Below, one piece after another: positions 42,233 to 50,592 of a DNA stretch of 64,000 bases. A program made the translations under genes and the position numbers. Source of the stretch: Treponema bryantii (GTDB lineage Bacteria > Spirochaetota > Spirochaetia > Treponematales > Treponemataceae); contig NZ_FORI01000008.1 in NCBI RefSeq assembly GCF_900113965.1, forward strand, positions 124,001-188,000, read 5' to 3'. Each line of letters starts with the position of its first letter. Position 1 is the stretch's first letter. The notes below the pieces were generated by a model. It saw only the letters and a list, made by a program, of their open reading frames with translations, was not told the DNA's origin and did not search any database.

Positions 42233-43384
42233 CTATATTATAGCAAGTTTTTCAATGTATGTCATTAAGTTGTAAGCCAGGTCGCCATTTTTTCTGAGAG
42301 AAGCAGCAAAGTCCTGAAAGCCTGGCACCAGACGGGGAAGCGCTGAGAAAAAGTCTGAATATGGATTGCCGCGTCGCTCCGCTCCTCGCAATGACGAAGA
42401 CGTGCCGTCATTGCGAGCCGCAGGCGAAGCAATCCATGTCTCACCATTTATATCCAACCAGGCCTTTGAGACGACTTCAAAATCTCTTTCATCAAAATGC
42501 GGTCGCATTCTTTCCAGCAGGGCCTTCACCTTCACAAGTTGATATTCATCGCTTTGTGGATACGCATGCCAGATAAAAGGAAGACCCGAGAGGCAGGCAC
42601 GAGACATAGACTCTTCACCGCGAATAACCAGGGCAGAACAGCCCTTCATTACCTTATCCCATTCTGTCTGATTAAGATATGGAAGTTCTTCTATATATTT
42701 GTCCGCACCACAAGCTTTCACTGCAGACATAAAACTTTCCTTGCCGCGCCCCTGAGCCACAAGAATTTTTTGTTCACCACCGGCACAATAATCTGTAAGA
42801 GCTTCAGCAAGTTCCCGCCAATCATTTTCATAAGTGAATACCAGCACAGGTCCGTCTGCCTTGCGAACAGGAAGCTCAAGCCACTCATCTTCTATAACAA
42901 GACCGCCGGTACGCTCGGTAAAGCCAGGCATAAAGTTTACTTTCTGCACTTTTGCACTACGGGTAAGCGACTGCAGGCAGTGAAAATCTTCGGCATATTT
43001 TTCTGCGGTAAGATAATCAATCATGATAATCTGAGCCGTGCGATTGAGTTTTTCTTCAAATAAGATTTTTTCCATCCAGTCCGGGCGGCCACACTGAAAA
43101 AGTTCAAGAATTAAAGAAAGACGCTCCCCATCATTCTGGCTGAAAACTTCGTGGCAAAAATCATCCTCATGCCAGGGGAAAATTTCTATACCGTCTATAG
43201 AAATGAATTGCTTCGCTTCGCTCGCAATGACGGAACTCTCGATTTTAGAGAAAGATTCTAAATCATCTACTACGAGGCATATTTTATATTTAGATTGAAT
43301 TTTTGCCAGACGGCGGCAAAGTCTCCAGGCGACACCAATATCACCAAAGTTATCTACCACCTTGCAAAGAACTGTTATATACAT
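42233..43384 (-). CDS. earP: EF-P arginine rhamnosyltransferase EarP, with in-frame repeat insertions
   Basis: A 383-residue GT-B glycosyltransferase (DUF2331) that moves rhamnose from dTDP-rhamnose onto Arg32 of EF-P. The N-terminal CKVVDNFGDIGVAWRLCRRL carries the conserved Asp residues, and IRGEESMSRACLSGLPFIWH carries the catalytic-type Glu and nucleotide-sugar site. The start is the ATG at 43384, 7 nt after the upstream stop; a longer frame to 43465 lies inside the preceding gene. Two segments are translated palindromic repeats: residues ~51-60 (SVIASEAKQF) and ~316-341 (ETWIASPAARNDG...ERRGNP). They keep the frame open, so the enzyme may still be made. Its context with efp supports the function. 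Confidence 0.88.
   Translation of the reverse strand: MYITVLCKVVDNFGDIGVAWRLCRRLAKIQSKYKICLVVDDLESFSKIESSVIASEAKQFISIDGIEIFPWHEDDFCHEVFSQNDGERLSLILELFQCGRPDWMEKILFEEKLNRTAQIIMIDYLTAEKYAEDFHCLQSLTRSAKVQKVNFMPGFTERTGGLVIEDEWLELPVRKADGPVLVFTYENDWRELAEALTDYCAGGEQKILVAQGRGKESFMSAVKACGADKYIEELPYLNQTEWDKVMKGCSALVIRGEESMSRACLSGLPFIWHAYPQSDEYQLVKVKALLERMRPHFDERDFEVVSKAWLDINGETWIASPAARNDGTSSSLRGAERRGNPYSDFFSALPRLVPGFQDFAASLRKNGDLAYNLMTYIEKLAII
42361..42437. repeat. R2 palindromic repeat inserted in frame in earP
   Basis: A 77-nt imperfect palindrome: ATGGATTGC at one end, GCAATCCAT at the other, with CGCAATGACG and CGTCATTGCG flanking the centre. The same design occurs at 51370-51430. It lies within earP without a stop codon in the used frame. 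Confidence 0.88.
43203..43233. repeat. R2 half-unit inserted in frame in earP
   Basis: A half-copy of the same repeat (ATTGCTTCGCTTCGCTCGCAA followed by TGACGG), translated as SVIASEAKQF near the N terminus of EarP. It lacks the second arm. Confidence 0.75.
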
Positions 43385-43391
43385 GGGGAAA

Positions 43392-43859
43392 TTAATTGAT
43401 CTTACTGTACAGTCCGCTGAGTTCTTCGCGCCACTGAGACTGATCTTCTCGGTTTTCCCACTCAATTATTTTCTTGATTTTAAAATGACGCTGGTCTCTG
43501 ATATTTTCATACTGAAGGACAGCAAAGCGTCCCTGACCAATATATGCAACTTTTTCGTTTTCGCCTGTAGGCTCTGACTGTTTTACCTGATTTAAAACGC
43601 AGTCAAAATGGAGAGGTTCTCCGGTAGACTTATCGGCAATAGCGCTGGCAATGTCTGTAATTGGCTGTCCACATTTAGGACAGATAATTTCACGAGCCTT
43701 AACATTCTGAATTGCAGCAAGTCTCTGTCTCTCAGCATCCTGATCTTCATACAAAGCCTTGTTAAACTGAAAAGATTTCTGTTTGTTTTCACGAGACTGC
43801 TCGTTTCTTTTCTGATTATTCCAGTTATTCGAATGTTTTCTATTGCGACGTCTATCCAT
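43392..43859 (-). CDS. Zinc-ribbon-type protein of unknown function
   Basis: A 155-residue soluble protein. The N-terminal ~50 residues are very basic and Asn/Gln-rich (MDRRRNRKHSNNWNNQKRN), as in RNA-binding tails. A metal-type motif, CPKCGQPITD with a later HFDC, gives four possible zinc ligands. The C-terminal part (AYIGQGRFAVLQYENIRDQ, KIKKIIEWENRED) is not recognised. It is followed 7 nt later by earP and preceded by the FlgM-like gene with 2 nt spacing. RNA or ribosome association would fit the context, but this is inference. Confidence 0.6.
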   Translation of the reverse strand: MDRRRNRKHSNNWNNQKRNEQSRENKQKSFQFNKALYEDQDAERQRLAAIQNVKAREIICPKCGQPITDIASAIADKSTGEPLHFDCVLNQVKQSEPTGENEKVAYIGQGRFAVLQYENIRDQRHFKIKKIIEWENREDQSQWREELSGLYSKIN

Positions 43860-43861
43860 AA

Positions 43862-44074
43862 TTAATCCCGGAATTTCAATTCATCAGGATCATCAATCAG
43901 ATGATTACTTATAACCTGTGCAATTCTCTGAATTGCATTATCCAGATATTCCTGATTTTGAATTTTTTCCCTTAACTCCAGTATTCTTGGAGGCAGATCA
44001 ACTGTTTCGGTCCGCTCAAGAACAAGAGTTGCTGCCCCTGTAGATTTTCCACCAGAAATCATAGAATCTCCCAT
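43862..44074 (-). CDS. Probable anti-sigma-28 factor (FlgM-like)
   Basis: A 70-residue protein. The C-terminal half, LPPRILELREKIQNQEYL followed by DNAIQRIAQVISNHLID, matches the FlgM pattern (R-x-x-x-L-R-x-x-I-x-x-G-x-Y-x-V-D-x-x-x-I-A-x-x-L). The N terminus is short, Ser/Gly/Thr-rich and likely disordered, as in FlgM. FlgM holds sigma-28 (FliA) inactive until it is exported through the finished hook. Neighbouring FlhB-tail and FliK-like genes support a flagellar role. The resemblance is by eye and the family is weakly conserved. Confidence 0.5.
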   Translation of the reverse strand: MGDSMISGGKSTGAATLVLERTETVDLPPRILELREKIQNQEYLDNAIQRIAQVISNHLIDDPDELKFRD

Positions 44075-44076
44075 CT

Positions 44077-44466
44077 CTATTCTGTAAATGCATTTTCAAT
44101 ATGATATACGGGCTCCAGGCCTGGCATATCAATAACTATTACATCATATCTGATATAACACTTACTATATTGTCGATGATTTAACAGAAAACGTTTAGAT
44201 GTTTTTATGATTCTTTGACGTTTCTGATAATTTAACTCCCTCTGAATCATATCAGTTGTGCCGTTTGGAAGCGTTTTTACCTCCACAAACACAATTGTAT
44301 CATTCTTATATGCTATTATATCAATTTCTCCGCCCTTTGTCCGCCAGTTACGCTCAATTATTGCAAATCCTTTAGAGATAAGATATTGAGTGGCACGGTT
44401 TTCGCCGTCTTTTCCGGTCTGCTTAGTGTTCATCAGACCTCCTGCTACCTGCGCTACCTTCGCCAT
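44077..44466 (-). CDS. YraN/UPF0102 family endonuclease-like protein
   Basis: A 129-residue protein with the YraN signature: GKDGENRATQYLISKGFAIIERNWR, then GEIDIIAYKNDTIVFVEVKTL, which is the E...D...ExK restriction-endonuclease-like core, and a basic KRQRIIKTSKRFLL helix. The biological role is not settled (Holliday-junction-resolvase-like fold). It begins inside the FlhB-tail gene (44-nt overlap); MNTKQTGKDGE at residue 12 is an alternative start that shortens the overlap. Same position in the operon as in other treponemes, from memory. Confidence 0.82.
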   Translation of the reverse strand: MAKVAQVAGGLMNTKQTGKDGENRATQYLISKGFAIIERNWRTKGGEIDIIAYKNDTIVFVEVKTLPNGTTDMIQRELNYQKRQRIIKTSKRFLLNHRQYSKCYIRYDVIVIDMPGLEPVYHIENAFTE

Positions 44467-44713
44467 CAGAAAGAATAAAAGAAAAGATTACCGCAAGAGC
44501 CTTCCATGCAGCTTCGGGAACTACAGAACCAACCTCGCTCATCCCAAGAAGATCCACAAGAACCGCATCCTCAGCAATGTGAATACCGTTTTTCTCTGCC
44601 TCTTCAATCATAATCTGGGCATTGCGGCCTTCTCCCTTAGCCATAATAATCGGAGCTTCAACGCCCTCGGGGTACTTTAAGGCCACGGCACGCTTTTTCT
44701 GATTTCCGCTCAT
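44423..44713 (-). CDS. FlhB C-terminal-domain homologue (FlhX-like)
   Basis: A 96-residue protein matching only the cytoplasmic tail of FlhB/YscU: KRAVALKYPEGVEAPIIMAKG, then AEKNGIHIAEDAVLVDLL and VPEAAWKALAVIFSFIL. The auto-cleavage NPTH site is absent because the protein starts after it. Stand-alone FlhB tails are known in several bacteria and can substitute for the cleaved FlhB fragment in the export-specificity switch. It overlaps the FliK-like gene by 4 nt (ATGA), suggesting coupled translation of the two switch partners. Confidence 0.8.
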   Translation of the reverse strand: MSGNQKKRAVALKYPEGVEAPIIMAKGEGRNAQIMIEEAEKNGIHIAEDAVLVDLLGMSEVGSVVPEAAWKALAVIFSFILSDGEGSAGSRRSDEH

Positions 44714-45753
44714 ACCACACCCCCGAAAGTATAAATACTTTCCAGCCCGCTAGCATTTCCTTCAATATCACATAAAGGTGCATACAAAATAGCCGGAACA
44801 GGCATATAAGCTGTAAGAAACAACCTTTTTAATTTTTCAACAATCTGATTTTCAGAGTCTCTGCCGTCTTCTGTATTAAAACGTACATTGCGGCATTTAC
44901 CGCCTTCATAATCCAGAGAAAAAACATAGCGTTTATTTCTATATATACAGTCCAGATTCATAAGCTTGAGCATTTTTCCAGAATCAAAAAGAAGACGAAG
45001 ATTTCCACCACCAAGAACAGACTTTAGCCCATCTGCCGAAGCAATACCGCCTTCGTACTGAACAAGCTCAAAAGGAAGAAGATACCACGCACCGTCCTTA
45101 CCATTAAGACGGTTTATAAGTTTTTCATGATTTTTCTGATTTGCAGCTGAATCCGGATCTGCTTCCTGCCAGGATAACTCACCGGCAAGCTGAAGCAAAA
45201 GTTGTTTTATTTCTTCTTCATCTGCACTAAGGCCTTTTTCTGCAAGCATCACCAGGATTTCTGCGGCAGATTTTTCTTTACCACCAAAACGAAGTGCAAG
45301 GCTACGTATACGACTCATCAGCTGGGCATCAATTTTAATACCTGTCTGGGTAAACATTTGTAATATAGAAGAAGAAAGAGAATCTGCAGAAAGTCCTGCA
45401 CTCTGTAAAAGAGACGCAAGGTGGACGGAAGTCATTTCATTCATCTGAAAATCAAGATTCTGCAAAACCGCGTCTGTTTGAGTCTGTGGAGTAAGGATGA
45501 TTTTTCCATCCCTTCCGTTTACAACAGCAGAAAAAGTATCTCCGGCTTTTAAAGCGCGTTCAGATGTAAAGCTTACTTTTACGCCCGCGACAAATCCTTC
45601 ATAGCGGCCCCCGCCAAGCCCCCGTGTTACGCGCACAGGAACAGAAGAACCCTCGGTCAGTATTTTATGAGCCGTGGCCGGTCTTGTTTTAGAAACCGCA
45701 CCAGCCCTAGCCGCACCCGCTGTGGAATTAATATTTGCCGCATTAAAGTCCAT
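44710..45753 (-). CDS. FliK-like protein (possible flagellar hook-length regulator)
   Basis: A 347-residue protein. An Ala/Thr-rich N terminus (~1-35) is followed by a beta-type RVTRGLGGGRYEGFVAGVKV segment, a helical middle (~100-220) and a compact C-terminal domain (GAWYLLPFELVQYEGG, then RLFLTAYMPVPAILYAPL) that resembles FliK-type hook-length domains. The identification is tentative and leans on the translational coupling to the FlhB-tail gene, the known FliK partner. It is in the operon of rplS, behind a terminator and a repeat. Confidence 0.5.
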   Translation of the reverse strand: MDFNAANINSTAGAARAGAVSKTRPATAHKILTEGSSVPVRVTRGLGGGRYEGFVAGVKVSFTSERALKAGDTFSAVVNGRDGKIILTPQTQTDAVLQNLDFQMNEMTSVHLASLLQSAGLSADSLSSSILQMFTQTGIKIDAQLMSRIRSLALRFGGKEKSAAEILVMLAEKGLSADEEEIKQLLLQLAGELSWQEADPDSAANQKNHEKLINRLNGKDGAWYLLPFELVQYEGGIASADGLKSVLGGGNLRLLFDSGKMLKLMNLDCIYRNKRYVFSLDYEGGKCRNVRFNTEDGRDSENQIVEKLKRLFLTAYMPVPAILYAPLCDIEGNASGLESIYTFGGVV

Positions 45754-45777
45754 GACTTACATTATAGTTAAATAAAA

Positions 45778-45803
45778 AAGGACTTCCAAGTGTGGAAGTC
45801 CTT
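45778..45803 (-). terminator. Terminator hairpin between rplS and the FliK-like gene
   Basis: An 11-bp perfect stem, AAGGACTTCCA/TGGAAGTCCTT with loop AGTG, followed on the minus strand by TTTTTTATTT. It lies 24 nt upstream of the FliK-like start codon, so downstream genes need read-through or their own promoter. Confidence 0.85.
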
Positions 45804-45823
45804 TAAAAGTGGTAAAGCTAAAA

Positions 45824-45925
45824 ATTGCTTTCGCAATTTTTTTAACGCTTTGCTATAGAACAACGCCCGCCAGCGGGCTTACACAGGTTTCGATACACTC
45901 GCTTCGCGAGCACTCAACCACCGTG
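45824..45925. repeat. Palindrome cluster including an R3-family repeat
   Basis: Three palindromes in a row: AAAATTGC/GCAATTTT with a T-run (45824-45844), GCCCGC-CA-GCGGGC (about 45865-45878), and an R3 unit (45881-45925) with GGTTTCGATA at one end, an inner CTCGC/GCGAG hairpin and CAACCACC at the other. The cluster sits 12 nt after the rplS stop. Confidence 0.75.
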
Positions 45926-45937
45926 TTGTATTTGAAA

Positions 45938-46408
45938 TTACTGTGCGTTAGCGTTAGCCTTAGCCTCAGCAGCTTCTTTGCGCTCTTCCTTAATCTGAGC
46001 TTCTGTAGCGGCAGCAGCAGCTTCAGCGCGTGCGTTACGAGCAGCGATTTCAGCAGCAATCTTTCCACCAACCAGAGTCTTAACTTTAGCATCCTTACCG
46101 ATCTTATCGCGGAGGTAGTAAAGCTTAGAGCGGCGTACCTTACCAGGGCGAACAACGTCAACCTTTACGATACGTGGGCTGTTATATGGGAATACACGTT
46201 CTACACCAACGCCGTAAGAAATCTTACGTACAGTGAAAGTCTCGCGTGCACCTTCGTTCTTCTTGCAGAGAACGATTCCTTCATAAACCTGGATACGCTC
46301 TGTTTTACCTTCGATAATCTTGAAGTAAACTTTTACAGTATCACCAACATTGAAGCCCTGTGCTCCAGGACGCTTCTGTGTTTCTTCAATAGTCTTAATA
46401 AGATCCAT
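45938..46408 (-). CDS. rplS: 50S ribosomal protein L19 with Ala/Lys/Glu-rich tail
   Basis: A 156-residue protein. The first ~115 residues are canonical L19 ([68 protein letters not shown]). L19 lies at the subunit interface. A ~40-residue helical tail rich in Ala, Lys and Glu extends beyond the usual end. The gene follows trmD by 11 nt in the conserved rpsP-rimM-trmD-rplS order. Confidence 0.95.
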   Translation of the reverse strand: MDLIKTIEETQKRPGAQGFNVGDTVKVYFKIIEGKTERIQVYEGIVLCKKNEGARETFTVRKISYGVGVERVFPYNSPRIVKVDVVRPGKVRRSKLYYLRDKIGKDAKVKTLVGGKIAAEIAARNARAEAAAAATEAQIKEERKEAAEAKANANAQ

Positions 46409-46419
46409 AGTGATCTCCT

Positions 46420-47199
46420 TTAGTTTTGCACCTTCTTTGCCTTTTTCTTTTTCTGATGTTTAGCAAAGAAAGATTCGGTTATTTCCTCAATCATCTTTTC
46501 GGCTTCTTGGGTAAGCTGACCTTTCATGCGTGCATCCCGAATCAAATCCGGTCTGTTTGCCATTGTCTTCATCAGCCGCTTTTTAAGCCGCCACTTTCGG
46601 ATTTCCTCATGATTTCCACTAAGTAAAACCGGTGGAACCTTTATACCCTTCCATTCTTCAGGATGAGTATACTGAGGGTACTCCAAAAGTCCGTCACAAT
46701 AACTTTCTTCTTCAAGCGATTCGTGAGAAATAACTCCGTCTACAAGGCGGTAAACAGTGTCTATAACAACTGTTGCAGCCACTTCTCCAGATGACATTAC
46801 ATAATCTCCAATGGAGATTTCTGCGTCAACATAAGAATCGATGATTCTCTGGTCAATACCTTCGTATCTTCCACAGATGAATACAAGTTCGTCTTTGTGA
46901 CTAAGTTCTTCGGCAATTTTCTGTGTAAGCTGTTTTCCGCTTGGAGTTACGTAAATTACATACTTCTTGCGGGCATTTACACTATCAAGTGCCTTTCCGA
47001 GTGGCTCTGGCATCATAAGCTGGCCAGCGCCGCCTCCATACGTTCCGTCATCACAGGTATGGTGTTTATCAGTCGCAAAATCTCTGATGTTCACCAAATC
47101 GTAAGCAATAATTCCCTTTTCTACCGCTTTGGCCATGATTGAGTTTTCAAAAAAAGCCCTAACGATATCTGGAAATAAGGTCAGCACAGTAAATTTCAT
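46420..47199 (-). CDS. trmD: tRNA (guanine-37-N1)-methyltransferase TrmD
   Basis: A 259-residue SPOUT-class methyltransferase that makes m1G37 in tRNAs reading CNN codons, guarding against +1 frameshifts. The knot and SAM site show in [39 protein letters not shown] and [12 protein letters not shown]; the C-terminal region has YTHPEEWKG and [12 protein letters not shown], and a Lys-rich tail follows. It lies between rimM (4 nt) and rplS in the usual order. Confidence 0.96.
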   Translation of the reverse strand: MKFTVLTLFPDIVRAFFENSIMAKAVEKGIIAYDLVNIRDFATDKHHTCDDGTYGGGAGQLMMPEPLGKALDSVNARKKYVIYVTPSGKQLTQKIAEELSHKDELVFICGRYEGIDQRIIDSYVDAEISIGDYVMSSGEVAATVVIDTVYRLVDGVISHESLEEESYCDGLLEYPQYTHPEEWKGIKVPPVLLSGNHEEIRKWRLKKRLMKTMANRPDLIRDARMKGQLTQEAEKMIEEITESFFAKHQKKKKAKKVQN

Positions 47200-47203
47200 G
47201 GAA

Positions 47204-47758
47204 TTACTCCAGAATCCAGAGGTGCATCAATTGCACCGTTTTGTTCTTAATATCAACCTTTCCAATAAACTCTTTATTGAAAGGAACAAGAACCTTTCGG
47301 TCACAACTCTCGGCGAGTGACACTTCAAGTAAGTTACCCCCGCCGCCTTCCAAAACGTCTGTGATTGTTCCAACTACAGCATATTTGCCATTTGGTGCAA
47401 TCAACGTTGCCGGAGCGCCTTTCCCTTCATAAATAAGGGAACAATTTCGTAAATCCTCAATATACCACTCGTCTTTATTCAAAGGCTTGCAGTATTTACG
47501 CGGTACAGAGATTCCCCAACGGTTGTATTTCATTACAGCCTCGTCAGAATCAATACCAACGAATTTTACATAAGCAACTGCATTTCCAAGAGAAACCGAT
47601 TCAACCTTTGCTTCTCTCTGCTGGTCGCCCTGCACTAAAGTAACTTCTTTCAAATTGAGCAGATGCTCGTATTCTCCAGAGGTACTCTCAACCTTACATT
47701 CACCCGAAAAACCGTGAGTTCCCCGAATGAACCCAACCACAAGTTGTGCTTTTTCCAT
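47204..47758 (-). CDS. rimM: Ribosome maturation factor RimM
   Basis: A 184-residue two-domain protein: N-terminal RimM domain (LVVGFIRGTHGFSGECKVES) and C-terminal PRC-barrel (YGKGAPATL-type strands, LLEVSLAESCDRKVLVPFNKEFIGKVD). RimM assists 30S head assembly around S19 and S13. The ATG at 47758 is chosen over a TTG at 47773, which lies directly against the stop of the KH gene. Member of the rpsP operon. Confidence 0.92.
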   Translation of the reverse strand: MEKAQLVVGFIRGTHGFSGECKVESTSGEYEHLLNLKEVTLVQGDQQREAKVESVSLGNAVAYVKFVGIDSDEAVMKYNRWGISVPRKYCKPLNKDEWYIEDLRNCSLIYEGKGAPATLIAPNGKYAVVGTITDVLEGGGGNLLEVSLAESCDRKVLVPFNKEFIGKVDIKNKTVQLMHLWILE

Positions 47759-47773
47759 CAGCAATATTCCCAA

Positions 47774-48010
47774 TTAGTTATCAAGAATATCAAGACTGTA
47801 GCGCTTACCGTCTTTTACTGCTGAAGCACTCAGAACTGTTCTCATGGCTTTTGCAATTCTACCGTATTTACCGATAACCTTGCCGATGTCTCCATCTGCC
47901 ACTCTGAGCTGGAGCACCATGCCTTTCTCGCCTTCAGTTTCATTTACAGATACAGCTGACGGATCATCGACCAATGATTTTGCGATGTATTCAATCAGGT
48001 CTTTTTCCAT
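47774..48010 (-). CDS. khpA: KH-domain RNA-binding protein KhpA
   Basis: A 78-residue single KH domain protein. The GxxG loop is seen in DGDIGKVIGKYGRIAKAMRTVL. The family (formerly UPF0109, YlqC) sits between rpsP and rimM in many bacteria and, with KhpB/Jag, binds many small transcripts. Starts 20 nt after rpsP ends. Confidence 0.92.
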   Translation of the reverse strand: MEKDLIEYIAKSLVDDPSAVSVNETEGEKGMVLQLRVADGDIGKVIGKYGRIAKAMRTVLSASAVKDGKRYSLDILDN

Positions 48011-48030
48011 TTCCCTAGCCTCTCTGTAAA

Positions 48031-48282
48031 CTATTCTGCCTTCTTAGCAGCCTGGCGGTTCATCAACTTCTTAACGATGTCTGTAGGCTGTGCACCAACG
48101 CTGATCCAGTACTTTGCACGTTCCAAATCGATAGAAACCTGATCCTTTTCTTCAGCGATAGGCTGGAAAGTTCCAATTTCTTCGATGCAAACGCCGTCAC
48201 GTGGCTTCTGTGAGTCCTGAACAACTACACGGTAGCATGGACGCTTAGCAGCACCAAATCTCTTAAGTCTGATTTTGACCAT
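48031..48282 (-). CDS. rpsP: 30S ribosomal protein S16
   Basis: An 83-residue S16: [20 protein letters not shown], then [10 protein letters not shown] and the helix [24 protein letters not shown]16 stabilises 16S helices in the 30S body. First gene of the long leftward operon. GGAGG lies 8 nt before the ATG, directly behind a perfect hairpin in the leader. Confidence 0.96.
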   Translation of the reverse strand: MVKIRLKRFGAAKRPCYRVVVQDSQKPRDGVCIEEIGTFQPIAEEKDQVSIDLERAKYWISVGAQPTDIVKKLMNRQAAKKAE

Positions 48283-48294
48283 TTATATCCTCCA

Positions 48295-48351
48295 TGGCAC
48301 TGTTTCCAGTGCCAAATTTTTACTGTTTTGGGCACAATAATTTCTATTGTG
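48295..48351 (-). promoter_or_regulatory. Two hairpins in the rpsP leader
   Basis: TGGCACTG/CAGTGCCA with a 4-nt loop (48295-48314) ends immediately upstream of the rpsP Shine-Dalgarno. A second hairpin, CACAATA/TATTGTG (48333-48351), lies upstream. Neither is followed by a T-run on the minus strand, so an RNA-level control or stability element is more likely than a terminator. Confidence 0.5.
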
Positions 48352-48424
48352 AATATTAGTGAGATATATTAACTGATTTAAGAAATTTATTCAAGAGCGA
48401 AAGTCTATTATAGAAAAAACTCTG

Positions 48425-50497
48425 CTAAACCTTAAACTGGTCTACCTGGTTTCCTATCTTCTCAATTGAGTCGGCAATCTGAGATGATACTTCACGAAGA
48501 GTTTCACCAGTTTCATTGATATGTCTGGCACCAACGCCCATTTCATCCATACTCTGATTCATTGCCATAGCTGCATCCTGAAGAGCCTTTACTTCACCCA
48601 GAATCATCTTGTTGCCCTCTTCCATTTCAGCGGAGGCAGTACGTACTTCTACTGTGCTGTCCTGAACGTTCTTAAGGGCTTCGGTAATCTGTTTTGAACC
48701 TTCGTGCTGCTCTTCCATAGCGGCTTTAATCTGCATAACCAGCTGGTCTGTATCTTCAAGCTTTCTGGAAACAGTTTCAAAGGCAAGACTCGCTTCAGAA
48801 GATGCAGATACAACTTCATTAATAGATTCCTTGATATTATTCAGCTGAACACCGATAGTCTTTGACTGTGCAGTTGAAGTTTCAGAAAGCTTACGGATTT
48901 CATCTGCTACAACAGCAAATCCCTTACCTGCATCACCGGCATGCGCCGCCTCAATTGCAGCGTTCATGGCAAGAAGGTTTGTCTGACTTGCGATAGAAGA
49001 AATTGCATGGTTTGCATCCTGAAGCATCTTTGACTGATTTTCAATCTGTGTAATACGGTCGTTTACAGCCTTCTGCTTATCAATACCAACCTGTGAGTTG
49101 TTACGAAGATCAGAGAAGGAATTGGCCATCTTATCCATAGAATTATTTACAGAAGAAATATTGCCAATCATCTCTTCTACGGCAGCAGAAGCTTCTATTA
49201 CACCACTCGACTGGTTCTGAACCATATTTCCAAGAGATTCGATATTTGAAGCAATCTCCGTTACAGCTCCGGCCGTCTGGTTTACACTCTGTGTCTGATT
49301 TTCAATCTGGCGCTTCATACTTTCGATATTTGAAAGGATTTCTGTAATTGAGCTTGCAGTATCCTGAGTAGAAGAACCAAGGTTTTCTCCGGCAACAAGA
49401 AGTTCATCTTTTGAAGCTTTTACATCACCAATAATATTCTGAAGCTTTTCACTGAATTTATTAAAGCCCTTTACAACAGCTCCAATTTCATCATTTGCAT
49501 TAAATGAAAGACGTCGTGTTAAATCAGCATCGCCGGAAGCAATTCCATCAATTGCCCCACTAACTGTCTTAAGAGGTTTAATAGAAATACGGATTATAAA
49601 CAGCATGATTACAAATGCAACAACCAGAGAAAATGCTGTCATGATAATCATTGCATTCATAAGGATTTCTATACCATTATAAAAGTCTTTATATGGAGCA
49701 ACACAAACAGCACTCCAGTTAGTTTCTTCAACCGGAAGATAAGAAACCGCAAACTTCTGCTTTTTAATTTCATCATAATAAACTTCAGCCCCCTTTTCAC
49801 CGTTCATAATACGCTGAATTACTGGCTTAAAGCCTTCTGAAGCATCATCATTTATAGTTTTCTGATCTTCAACATATTTCTTATCTGCATGAGCTACAAA
49901 CTTACCGGAAATTCTGTTTATAACATAAGGATGTGAATCTTTTCCAACTACAAGAGTCTCAACTATGCGGCACAAATCTGTAGCATCTACAACAGAAACT
50001 ACCTCGCCAATCTGTTTTCCGTTATTGTCATAATAAGGCTGGGCATAAAAGGTACTTAGCTTACCGTTTGTTTTAGACCATTCAGGATCTGTAATTGCAC
50101 GCTGACCTTTCATGGAAATCTGCAAAAATTCACGTGTATGGCTGTCTTTGTACTGACCGGTTGTTGCATAACCCACACCTTTTTCATCGTAACATGCAAT
50201 TCCTATATACTTATCATCATCTTTTACAATACTGTTGGCAAGTTCCCATTTTGATTTCAGATTAATTTCTGTATCTCTGAATACAGAAAGATTTGCAATT
50301 GCTTCAAGAAGTCTGACTTCACGGCTATTAATTGTCTGGATTTTTTGAGAAACTGTTTCTGCAAGGCTTATATTACCCCTCTCAACAGCTTTTGTAAGTT
50401 CGTATTTTGACTGGAGATAACTGAACGTAGTAATACACGCTGCAGTAACCAGAATTAAAGAAAGCATTGCGATTGAAAGCCTTGTCTTAATACCCAT
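48425..50497 (-). CDS. Methyl-accepting chemotaxis protein with dCache-type sensor
   Basis: A 690-residue receptor. TM1 (~8-28, [21 protein letters not shown]) and TM2 (~278-303) enclose a ~245-residue dCache-type domain ([51 protein letters not shown]). Then HAMP, coiled-coil and the signalling tip [33 protein letters not shown]. The cytoplasmic half is nearly the same as in the receptor at 37659-39755, while the sensors differ, indicating a paralogous pair with distinct ligands. Its gene has no obvious partner; the amino-acid importer lies 95 nt upstream on the same strand. Confidence 0.92.
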   Translation of the reverse strand: MGIKTRLSIAMLSLILVTAACITTFSYLQSKYELTKAVERGNISLAETVSQKIQTINSREVRLLEAIANLSVFRDTEINLKSKWELANSIVKDDDKYIGIACYDEKGVGYATTGQYKDSHTREFLQISMKGQRAITDPEWSKTNGKLSTFYAQPYYDNNGKQIGEVVSVVDATDLCRIVETLVVGKDSHPYVINRISGKFVAHADKKYVEDQKTINDDASEGFKPVIQRIMNGEKGAEVYYDEIKKQKFAVSYLPVEETNWSAVCVAPYKDFYNGIEILMNAMIIMTAFSLVVAFVIMLFIIRISIKPLKTVSGAIDGIASGDADLTRRLSFNANDEIGAVVKGFNKFSEKLQNIIGDVKASKDELLVAGENLGSSTQDTASSITEILSNIESMKRQIENQTQSVNQTAGAVTEIASNIESLGNMVQNQSSGVIEASAAVEEMIGNISSVNNSMDKMANSFSDLRNNSQVGIDKQKAVNDRITQIENQSKMLQDANHAISSIASQTNLLAMNAAIEAAHAGDAGKGFAVVADEIRKLSETSTAQSKTIGVQLNNIKESINEVVSASSEASLAFETVSRKLEDTDQLVMQIKAAMEEQHEGSKQITEALKNVQDSTVEVRTASAEMEEGNKMILGEVKALQDAAMAMNQSMDEMGVGARHINETGETLREVSSQIADSIEKIGNQVDQFKV

Positions 50498-50592
50498 AAA
50501 ATACTCCTCTTATAAAGACTTTCTATAATGAAGGTTATTATATCATTATTTTTTGAAAATTAAAAAGCTTAAAGTTCTTAAATAATAAAAAA

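Noticed and set aside
42265-42576. Short frames on both strands over the R2 repeat in earP
   Set aside because: Open frames arise from the repeat itself; only the earP frame continues on both sides with conserved sequence.
42233-43384. earP as a pseudogene
   Set aside because: Despite two repeat insertions the frame is uninterrupted and the catalytic motifs are intact, so it is kept as a gene.
45853-46161. A frame overlapping the rplS tail and the palindrome cluster
   Set aside because: Leu/Arg-rich shadow of the Ala/Lys/Glu-rich L19 tail.
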